A DNA stretch of 64,000 nucleotides, from NCBI GenBank assembly GCA_958510825.1, contig OY294044.1:105004893-105068892 (forward strand), in the 5' to 3' direction. Both the position numbers and the translations under genes were made by a program. This document shows positions 11,701 to 23,700 of this stretch, in pieces. Numbering within the stretch: position 1 is the first letter of the stretch; each line of letters starts with the position of its first letter. The stretch comes from Brachypterus glaber. Taxonomy: Eukaryota > Arthropoda > Insecta > Coleoptera > Kateretidae. The notes below the pieces were generated by a model. That model was given only the letters and a program-made list of their open reading frames with translations, was not told the DNA's origin and ran no database searches.

Positions 11701-14700
11701 TTCTATCGTAAGAGTAACTCTTTCGAAAATTTATTTGAAACTTTTTTATTTTAATAATATTTTCATAAAATTTATCTTTATAATAACTTATTATTTTGTT
11801 ATTATTTTTTTCAAAATTTAATAAATCATTGACTCTGAGTTAGAAATAATGCACTAATATTTTTTTTCAATATAACCAAGCATACGTTGGACTAAAAAAA
11901 AAACGACACAAATAGTTTAAAACATTTCTCTTTTCATAGGAACTCAAATTTGTATAAATTTTCGTTAAACTCATAAATTAAATTGAAATTTTTCGAATTA
12001 TTCATCAAAAACTATTAAAATTAGTGAGCATTGAAGTGTGACGATGAATATCTTTTAAACGCTTAATTTAATCGACAAATCATAAGAGACCATTCTTGTA
12101 GAGCAGTTAATTTACTACAAAACTATGAATTGCTCAATTCATAACAATTTTTCGTAAGCGAGTTATAAAATTCATAAGCAAAACAGAAATGTCTCTTAAA
12201 ATAATCAAACTTTAACCTTTGATATCTTTTAAACGGTAAAGTTTACGAAAAAATTGTAAGAGACCTTTTTTGTAGAGCGTTCGATTTCCTACAAGAATAT
12301 GAGGAGAAATACTTTTTAACGAACAGTTGTCAAAGAGATATGAATTTTTGTTTCTAATACTGAGGAAAAAATGGAAAATTGTAAAGCGGAGAACCTTTTT
12401 ATGAAAATTAAGAGCTCATATTTGGTGAGAATTTTCTAGAGGTGTCTAGCAACCGATTTTTCAGAGTATAAAGTAAAAAAAAATAGTCGTTTTTTTTTGA
12501 CCCACCCTACCCTGTATACTCACCGATTAACGAAAATATTGTCCGTCATATCCGAATTAGTAAACAACTCTGCCACAACATACAAATCAGGCCTAACCCT
12601 CCTAGCACAGTCCAACAAGTACTCAGCCACAGGTATAGGAGTAGAATGACAGTTATCCAACCTCACTCCATCAAAAATTTTCGCCGTTTGCTCCACGTAC
12701 TTCCTCATATGTTCCCACAAATACGGGTTATCCTCAGGGCAATCACCATAGTTTAATTTAACACTGTCTCCCCAAGCTATTAGTTCTCTTCTAATATAAA
12801 CATTTGAGTCATTTAGAGCGAAGTTTTTTAGTGGATCACTGTTCATGACCCAACCGTTATGCGCCATCAAGTATTTTGCGTTTTCGCTGTACATTATTTC
12901 TTCATGTTCCTTTAAACTTTTAGGTTCAGCATGGTCAGTAAAATATCTATGAACCAATGGGTTATTGATGGTGATTTCCCTTACTTTGGGCCCGTCTGAT
13001 TGAACTCTGAAGTACCTTATACCAGCTATGGTGTTTTCAACCGCTGCATTTAAATGATCATTCAAAGTATCGATGATTTTTTGATTTAGAGAGTCTAGTT
13101 TTCTTTTGAATTCCTCTGCGCAACGTTTGATCCTGGTTTCTTCATCAAAACTATCTGTTCTGTATACATTATATACTTTTAAAGCTAAATCCATGTCAAC
13201 AGTAGTTGCTAAACGCTTATATTCAAGATTCTGGATGAGTTTTAGTTCTAAAGAATCGTTATTACACGGTTGAAAAGGTTGATTTTTTCTAGATTTCTCC
13301 AAAAACTCGGATACTAACGTATTAACATCACAAATATATAACTCAGGGATGTTTAAAGGATTTAAAACACTGTTTTTAAAGTGGTATCTTATAGCATTTA
13401 GATGGTCTTCAGTGGAAACTTCTGCAGGTATTCCTCTGTCTTCATATACGCCCTTTTTGACGTCCATTGAAAACTGGTGGAGAGCGGAGTCCAAAAGGTA
13501 CGCTGGACGCATGTATGGGCAGTTTTTGCAGTTGAATGTGGCTTCTGGGTGTTCTATTAACCACTCAGATTCGTTTGCGGTGTGATTAAGAACGATGTCG
13601 CAAATAGAAGTTATCTGAAAGGAATATCAAAATAAATTATAAAAAGGGGTGCAAATGTTATTTCTAGTGACCTTGGTGAAAAATAACGTTAGACCTAACG
13701 TTAGATGAATGTGGTTTGAATGTTGATGCCTAACGTTAGGGTTTAACGTTAGAATAACGTTTATCTAACCTTAGGAGTTTTACCAAATGTTAGATTAATC
13801 TTATTCTAACCTTGGGACGTTGCGTAAGAAATTCTAACTAGAATTACATCGGCACTTAGTGCTACTAAGAGTGCCGATGTATTGAAATCTTCGCCGAAAA
13901 GTCAAAATCTTTGACCACGTTTTTTTTCACATTTCTCGACGTTTTGACCATTCAGTCAAAATCAGTAAAAAAAAAATTGCGTCCGTCTGTCTGTCTGTCT
14001 GTCTGGGTGTAAACTCTCTAACTCCATTTCTACATGAGATATCGACTTGCGGTTTTTTGCATATTGTTTCTTATCGTATTCCGAAGAGCTGATTAGATTT
14101 TGGGGGTAAACGATTGGGGGTAAGGGGGTAAAAAAAGGGTAAAACTCCTATTTTTAGCGTTTTTTTTTTATAATTAAGGCAATTATTATTGTATTTGGTT
14201 AATTTAGCACTTATATAAAAGATAATTTTAATTTGGTCCAAAAATGTTATAAACGCATTGTTTTCGAGATATTGGCGTTTAAAGCAGTAAAAGGTTTTTT
14301 TAGCATATCTCATATATTAATAACCCGATTTAAAAAAATTATATTTTAAATAAAAGCTCTTTTTAAGCCTTATAAAAAATGTTATATGCAGTTTTTTGCT
14401 AGAATATAATGTTTTAAAGATACAGAATTTAAAATCAAACAAAATACCTTGATGCAAGACTTTCCTAGAGGAAGTAAAAAGAAAGAAGAAGCCGTGGGGA
14501 CCTTATCTACACTTACCGTATCTTAATTGTGACTTTTCAGTGGATTTAAATGAACTTTTTACTCGTAATTTGGACAATACCAGACGTGGTCATAAATTAA
14601 AACTTTCACGTGAACTTTTTTTTACCACTATCAGGCAATATTTTCTACCTAATCGTGTCTTTAGCTCCTGGAACTCTCTAACTGAATTAACTATCTCCGC

Positions 14701-17700
14701 CTCATCAGTAAATTCTTTTAAAAATCGTTATGATGGTAGACATCAAACTTTTATTACATCGGCACTTAGTGCTATTAAGAGTGCCGATGTATTGAAATCT
14801 TCGCCGAAAAGTCAAAATCTTTGACCACGTTTTTTTTTCACATTTCTCGACGTTTTAGACCATTCTGCGTCGAAATCAGTAAAAAAAAATTTTGCGTCCG
14901 TCTGTCTGTCTGGGTGTAAACTCTCTAACTCCATTTCTACATGAGATATCGACTTGCGGTTTTTTGCATATTGTTTCTTATCGTATTCCGAAGAGCTGAT
15001 TAGATTTTGGGGGTAAATGATTGGGGGTAAGAGGGTAAAAATAGGATAAAACTTCTATTTTTAGCGTTTTTTGTTTATAATTAAGGCAATTATTATTGTA
15101 TTTGGTTAATTTAGCACTTATATAAAATATTTGAAATTGATCAAAAAATGTTATAAACAACGTTTTCCTAAAACGCATTGTTTTCGAGATATTGGCGTTT
15201 AAACCAGTAAAAGTGTTTTTTAGCATATCTCACATATTTATAACCCGATTTCAAAAAATTATATTTTAAATAAAAGCTCTTTTTAAGCCCTATAAAAAAT
15301 GTTATATAGAGTTTTCTGCTAGAATATAATGTTTTAAAGATACAGAATTTAAAATCAAACAAAACACCTAGTTTGAAATTTGCAAACTAGATGGCTCTAG
15401 TGTACAACAGTGCCGATGCTTTGACAGGGTGCTTGCAACGTTTCATCTAGTTTTATATTAAATATTTCAATTTTTATATTTCATATTATCTATTTATATT
15501 TGTAATAATACTTGGGCATAATAGGCATTAATGTCTCTGCCTTTTTGTACTAATAATAATAATAATAATATTAAAAAAAAACTATATTTACCTTCCATTC
15601 CTTGCGAATTTTCGCAATCATTTTTTCGACCTCATCATAACTTGGCATTTGTCCATTTTCTTTCACAAACAATTTGTTAAGTTTAAGTTGTTCACTTAAA
15701 CTGTAACAAGAGTTTGATATGCCCAAAGCCTGAAATAAAATAATTATATATACCGGGTGTTTTTTTTAACCTGAAACTTTCAAATATCTCTAATACCATG
15801 CATTTTAGAAAAAAAGATGTCAGACAAAAGTTGTTTATTTTAATGGAGGAAACAAAATGGCGTATTTTTTCAAGGTCAACTTTGTTTTTTTAAATGGAAG
15901 CATATATTTTTTTACTGTTGTTTAATTCTCCCCAAAAAAATTAAAATCTTTTGTAAAAAGCTTTTTTTGATAGGACTTTTAGTTGCAGATAACACAGCCA
16001 CACACAATTAAAAAAGTTGCATCTCCGACAGACTTGACTAGTCAATTCCTATGTATTTTGAGCCGCTGAATCCGAATCTGAGGTTGGAATTGGAAAGTTA
16101 GCTCCCATTTTCAACATAACCTAAAAAAACATACTTTTCGCAATGATATGATATGTTTTTTGTGGTTATGTTAAAAATGAGAGCTAAATTTCAAATTTCA
16201 ACTTCTGATTCGGATTCTGATGCTCAAAATATATAGGAATTGACTAGTCAAGTCCGTCGGAGATGCAACTTTTTTGATTTTGTGTGGCTATGTTATCTCC
16301 GCAACTAAAAGTCCCATCAAAAAAAGATTTTAATTTTTTTGAGTAGAATTAAACAACAGTAAAAAAAATATATGCTTCCATTTAAAAAAACAAAGTTGAT
16401 CTTGAAATTACCTTGAAAACTTAAATATCCGTAAAAAATAAATACGCCATTTTGTTTCCTCTATTAAAATAAACAACTTATGTCTGGCATCTTTTTTTCT
16501 AAAATGCATAGTATTCGAGATATTTGACAGTTTCAGGTTAAAAAAACACCCGGTATAGTTCGGGAGCCCACGCCCAGTACATTTTTTTTATTACCTTACC
16601 GTTGAGACTTTGTATATGTGTTCTTTGTGTCCAGTCAAACAACTTCTTCTTACATAAGAAAATTCTCGGTAGCGGGACCAACCCTTAACATTAGGGCGTC
16701 CGACAACGGTATTGCCCGAAAATTTTTGTCGGACAAGGTTACCACTTGATTTTAAATATTTTTATTAAACGATCCTGAAAAAATCAGCTGTTATGACGTC
16801 ATAACTTACCATGCTAGGTCATAAAGAACACATATACAAAGTCTCAACGGTAAGGTAATAAAAAAATTCTACTGCTCGTGGGCTCCCGGACTAACAGGGT
16901 TTCTCAGAACTAACACACCTAATTTTAAGGGGCGATACTACTAAAAAAATGTGAAAAAAAGTTTCTATAAATGTCCAAAATAGGTTGTAAGGAAGTTTTT
17001 ATTTGATAATTTAGGAACCCTTTGAGATAAGGCAACTACGTTTTGCATGTTATATAACCTAGGTTGTAGCTTAATATGGCCCATCGTCGTATGTTATTTT
17101 TATGTACCGTAAAATGGGGTGTATAGGAACAAAGGTTTCAAAAGGAACATAGATCAAGATTTTTGATTTTAATTGATCAAAAATTTTGAGCTATGTTCCT
17201 TTTGACCCCTTTGTTTCTATACGCCCCAGTATACGGTACTTATTTTGAACAGGGGAGTGCGCAAAGAGGATGTTTTTCACTTTTTTGGCCAAAAAGTGTT
17301 GTAATGGCGTAGGATTTACCAATTTTATCCAACGTCCTTTAATTTTAAAAATCTAGAATTTATCAAAAAAATATGAAAAAAAGATTAAGCTTTCTTAATA
17401 CGCAAAAGAGTGAAACATTTTTTAGTCATTATGGTCTGTTTTTTCAAGCAAGATAGTAAATTAAAAATCGTACATTAAATATTTTCAAAACAGATTCAAA
17501 TATTTGATGTCCGAATATACTGCTTAGTTTATTTTATAAAACATAACTATATTCTATACACAAACATATACTATTCAATCCTGGTGTAAAAAAATTTACT
17601 GTGCGAAGTGCTAAAAATAATTGTTTCTATGAAGGTGAAGGATAAAATTTTACGTTTTGAGGACCAAACAAACACTAAAATGTTATGGTGTGTTTCATCA

Positions 17701-20700
17701 AGCAAGATAGTAAATAATACATCGCACAGTAAATATTTTCAAAACAGATTCGAATATTGGATGTGCGAATATACTGCGTAGTTTATTTCATAAAACATAA
17801 CTATATCCTATACACAAACATATACTATTCAAACCAGGTGTAAAATAATTTACTGTGCGATTTTTAATTTACTACCTTGCTTCAAAAAACAGACTATAAT
17901 GGAAAAAATTTAACTTTTGATATTTAAAAAGTGCTAAAAATAAGTGTTTCTATGAAGGTGTTGGATAAAATTTTATGTTTTGAGGACTAAACAAACACTA
18001 AAATGTTATGGTCTGTTTCATCAAGCAAGATAGTAAATTAAAAATCGCACAGTAAATATTTTTACAACCGGTTTGAATAGTATATGTATTGGATATTTTT
18101 TTTTTTAATCATTTATTCAAAAAACCAGAAATTTACATTTATATGGTTCATCCCTTAAATACTTACATAGTACCTATAATATATTACATATCAACTTATA
18201 GACCTATATATTACATAACTACACGTTACAACTGTTAAAAAAATATTTAAAAAGTATACCTACATTCAAATTAATTACATCTACATCACAGTAAGTTTTG
18301 ACTTAAAATATGCTTTTTTAGTTTAATCTTAAATTGTTTATAAGGTAAAATTTTTAACTCATTAGGTAAGTTATTAAAGCATGAAGCTCCTTTGTGCAAG
18401 ACTGATTTTATTCCCAAATTAGTTTTAAATATTGGAAGATTAATATTTAAATTATCTCTGATGTAATCATGAAATTCTGACCTTAGATTTAATTTTATAT
18501 TAGAGTGCCTTATATTTTCGCGGATTTGTTTAATAAATATTGAGTTTTGATATTCATAAACGGCGTGAAGTGACATAACTTTGAAGTTAAAATAAATGTC
18601 CTTGGTATGGTATGTCCATGGTAGTGAAAAAAGTATTTTAAGAGCTTTATTTTAAAGTATCTTAATAGGTTTTAGTAAATTCTCAGTTGCCTGATACCAG
18701 AGAATTGTCAGGTACTGTATATGGCTGTGTATAAGTGCATAGTAAATTGATTTGAGAAGATTTTTATTTATTTTTTTTAACCTACACAATATCCCCACAA
18801 CTGGAGCAACCTTTTTCCTTAGAGAATCAATTTGTTCTCTCCAAGTCAACGTCTCGTCAATCAGCAAGCCTAGATACTTAGTTTTTTGTATATAATTTAA
18901 AGTGTGAGTACCAAAGGTTATTGGATCTTTTGTATTTACTGTTTTCTTATATACATACATATATCCAGACTTGCTAATGTTGAGGGTTAGCTTGTGAGAT
19001 CGAAGCCACTCTGATATAAGGATCATGTCATTTTGAATGTTAGCTCGAATTGTCTCAACTGATTCTGAGAAGTAAACAATTGTAGTGTCGTCAGCATATA
19101 AACTGATTTTTCCTTTTAGCTTAAGATTAGCTATAGAGTTTATATAGCTATGTTTTATAAAATAAACTACGCAGTATATCCGCACATCCAATATTCCAAT
19201 CTGTTTTGAAAATATTCACTGTGCGATTTTGAATTTACTACCTTGCTTGAAAAAACAGACCATAAAGGAAAAAAATTAACTTTTGATATTTAAAAAGTGC
19301 TAAAAATAAGTGTTTCTATGAAGGTGTTGGATAAAATTTTACGTTTTGAGGACTAAACAAACACTAAAATGTTATGGTCTGCTTCATCAAGCAAGACAGT
19401 AAATTAAAAATCGCACAGTAAATATTTTTACAACCGGTTTGAATAGTATATGTTTGTATATAGGATATAATTATGTTTTATAAAATAAACTACGCAGTAT
19501 ATTCGCACATTCGATATTTGAATCTGTTTTGAAAATATTCACTGTGCGATTTTTAATTTACTATCTTGCTTGAAGAAACAGACCATAGAAACCAAAATTT
19601 TAATAATACAGGGTGATTCTACAATGAAAACTAAGAGTCTTATAGTCCAGTCCAAAAATACGTGATAGTGACTCATATTTAAAGTATAGACCGCACGGGG
19701 AATAAAACGTAAGGGAGGGAAGGCGAAGTGTAGGTTGCGGAGAACGAAGCCTAATGGGAAAGGCGATTTAAGCATGAGTCACTATCAAGTATTTACAGAC
19801 TATCATATAGTATAGGATCAATATACATTATCTTATAAAATTTTGAAGGATTTTAATAATAGCCTATTTTACATAGAAATATTATTTAAAATTATAATGT
19901 GAAAAGCTATGTGAGCTGCTGAGCGGCTGCTGATCTATTCCTAAAAAATCAAACTGGCAAAAAACTAAAAACACAGCCAAAAAAAATGCACTAAAATATA
20001 AAAACAAAAATTATCGCTACACAGACAGACTACCTTGGTAGAAAAGTACATAAATCTAACTTAACATAATATTAGATTAGTGACATTTGTATGTTTAGTC
20101 TCAAACGTTATACAAAAACGTTATAAAATATATAAATCTAACCTTAAAAACTAACGTTTGACAAAAACGTTATAAAATATATAAATCTAACCTTAAAAAA
20201 TAACGTTTGACAAAAACGTTATAAAATACATAAATCTAACGTTAGTTTCCTAACTAAATTCTAACCTTTTTCTAACCTTATTCTAACTTTAAATATTTTT
20301 TAAATTTATTAGTACGTAAGCTATAGTAGAAAATACTCATTTCAGACAGATATGTGCCTAGGTTTGATAATTATTTATAATTTCTATAAGTTTAAAAAAA
20401 TATCCGCCAAAAGTCAAAATTATAGTAAGTCTGGCAACACTGTACTAGAATTGAACAAATATTTTAAGATTATGAATGTATAAATAAACATTAACTAAGT
20501 AAATATAAAGTTTTTCTGAGAGGTAAACGTATTTATCTAAGTATAACAGCATATTACACGAAAAATATTTAGGGCCACCTAAAAAGATGGCTAGTTTATA
20601 AATAAATGTAACGAAATTATGTTTAAAAAAATTATGATTACTAAAATATATTAAGATTTATTTATATTAATAAATTTGTCTCCAGCTGCCATTTTATGAG

Positions 20701-23700
20701 GCAGGTAGAAATTTCCTAGTTGGCCACGCCCCCTCCGTAAGTTAGAAATTAAACGTACTTATAACGTAGGTATTTCTAACTTAAAAATCTAAAGTTAGAT
20801 TAAGGTTTGTAACTAACGTACTTTTGTACAGTTTTCTAACGTTAGAAAAACGTTATTCTAACGTTAAATTTCTACTGGGGTGATTAGTTAAATATATGTA
20901 TACATACCTGTATTGGGGTAAAATGGATCATATTATAGCCAGACTCTTTGGCAACCCTTAGCTTATTCTCCCAGGTGGACAGGGAGCCCAAATTTTTCGC
21001 CAGAACAGTTTGACACTGAATGCAGTCCAATGGCAGATCTTCATTTTGTCCATACTTCAAAACTGGATCGACCAAGAAGTATCCAGAACCTTGGCGTTCT
21101 TTGCTATCCCTAAAAATATTAAAAACATATATTTTTAGTTATTATATTGGTCCAAGGACCCATTTTTTGTGCGCACGATAACTCAAGAACAATGTCCGAT
21201 CGACATGAAAATTTCATAATTATCTATTCTATAGAACCTGATTTTTTTATGAAATTTTCATGTCGATCGGACATTCCGTTTTTAAGTTAGGGGATATCAT
21301 ATATAAAAATCTTTAGAAATAAAAAATCTAGGGACAGTGGAACTTTTACAAAAACTATTATAACTATAATAATAATAATAATAGTCCTATAATAGGTGGC
21401 GCACTTAAAAAAAAATATTTTGATGAAAAATACTGCATGATACCAACAAAACAATACCTACTCTCCTCTATAGGCCTAGGGGGAAGCCCATAAAGTATTT
21501 CGCGCTTTTTTTGCCATTTTTTACCCCCTTCCCCTTGTCACAAAGTGTCACCCAAGTTTTTTTTTTGAAAAACAAAAAAATATTAAAAAGAATATTTTTT
21601 TCGAAAATTGAAGTTTTCGAAAAAGAAATTCTTTGGCTCAAGGCGTTTTCGAGTTATCGTGGTCACAAATTTTGCAGGACAGTCAAACCGACACGCAGTT
21701 TTTTTTTCAAGGATCACTTTTTTTGCGTGTAAAATGTCGAAAACATAAAGCAAATTTTATTATCTTAACTATAACATACTAGTATGGTTTGAAGAGTGTT
21801 GTTTAAATGACGTCATAGTTAGTTGGTAAAGTAAAAGTAAAATCTTTTTCCAGGTTAAAAAGTTGATTGAGTTGTTTATTTTGCGATATTTGAAATTGAG
21901 AACTAAAAATAAGGTCTACAAGGAAAAAATAGGCTTGTCCTAACTTTGCAAGAACATTTTTGCATAAAGCTTATAAATTACTTACTTTTATTTAACTCGT
22001 TTATCGTATCTATATTATCCACGAATGATATCTGACGATTGTTTAAAATAATATCAATAGAATTCATTCTTGCCGAGATTCTTGCAAAAGTGGCAAAGCA
22101 ATCTTGTACATAAGTCCGCTTTCCACAAAAACACTAACCTCTTCTTCGTCGAAAAAATATGATTCGGAAAGGACAGAAATATGATAGAAAAGGATAGAAA
22201 TACTTACTATGCGAGCAAACCACCTAGGGGTACATGGTTACTAAGAATAGTAAGTGTGACGTCATTGTTTGTTGTAGTTAACTAATAAAATGTGTGTAGT
22301 ATGCTGTTCTTCATACTATTATGTTATAGTTTCGATAATAAAATTTGGTTATAATTATCTATAAATTTTAATTAAAAAAATATACAAAGTAAATAAACTT
22401 ACCCATAAGTAAAGTAATAGTGGAAGCTCCCTGAAATGTTGGCAGTGATATCAGCAAACAAGGCAGTATCATCAGCATTTTCACATCCAAGATCCTGAGT
22501 CCAGCTGATCAGCTGATAAGCAGTTCTATTAAACTTATCACCATCAGCAGGGAAGTTACAGTACAACTGAACCTTCCTTCCCAACAAAGAAGGCCCTAAC
22601 CTGAACTGTATCACCCAATTTTTTTCAATTCTGTACAAAGTACTTTCTTGATGTTCTTTATCATTCAAAGTTAGGACTCTAACTTGATGACCAGTCGCCA
22701 TTTTTAGTTTTTCGACCGGAAAGTCACTGAATATTACCTTAGAACGATTGTTTTCTTCTGAAGATATTTCACTGTTGATAAAACTACTGGTGGTTGCTGT
22801 AAAAGAATTTTGGTTTAGTGTTTCTATTAATTTTGTTTCTTGGCTCACTATTTCTGTGAGTTTTTGTGATAATGAAGCAGTGAAAGCACGAGATTTTGCG
22901 TTTTGGAAACGCTTTTCTTCAGTTTCTCTTATTTCTTCTTTGGGGTCTCTTATTTCTATATTATCTTCAATAAATAAACATTGTTCTTCATCATGTTTTT
23001 CAATATTATCTTTAATTGTATTGATTTCTTTAATTTCTTCCTTTTGGTTTTCGAATGTTACAGTCTTGCTTTCAGTTTCTTTAATTCTTTTATCCCCATT
23101 TACATGAATCTCCCCACTAACTTTGGATATAATTGTTTGCTGATTTTCAAATACTAAAGATTTTTCTTCATTAATTTCTTTCCAATCTTTTAACTTATTA
23201 GGAGTTTCTTTATCATCAGTTTCTTCTTCTGAATGTTCTTCTACTCCATTTCTTTCCGCAATTAAGATTTCTTGTTCTTCATCATTTTTACTTTGTTTTT
23301 CAATGTTTGGCTCATCTGCAATTATATTCTCAAATATGTTTTTATTATCTGTATCTTGAGCTATAATAGTCCTTACAATATTTTGCACATCTTCCAAATT
23401 TTGAAGCACTATTTCCTCTGTCTTGGATGTTTTAATATCTTCAATAGATTCTTCTTCTTTTTCTAAATCAGTATTTATTTCCTCTTCTGGTAATATTTCA
23501 ATACTATCCAGAGATTTTGAATCATCCTCATTTTCTTCAAATTTCTGAACATCAAAAGTATTTATAATAGTGCTTTCTTCACAAGAATTGATAGTGCTGA
23601 TAGTTTCAATAGATTTTTGGGATTCTTGGCTTGAAATTGAAGATTTTAGAGACTCATTAACTAGTTGTGTTGAATCTTCTTCAATTCTTTTAGTTTCTTC

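Noticed and set aside
22748..23107. 119-codon plus-strand ORF
   Set aside because: Antisense shadow of the low-complexity part of AGL; the same holds for 23272-23466 and 23991-24185.
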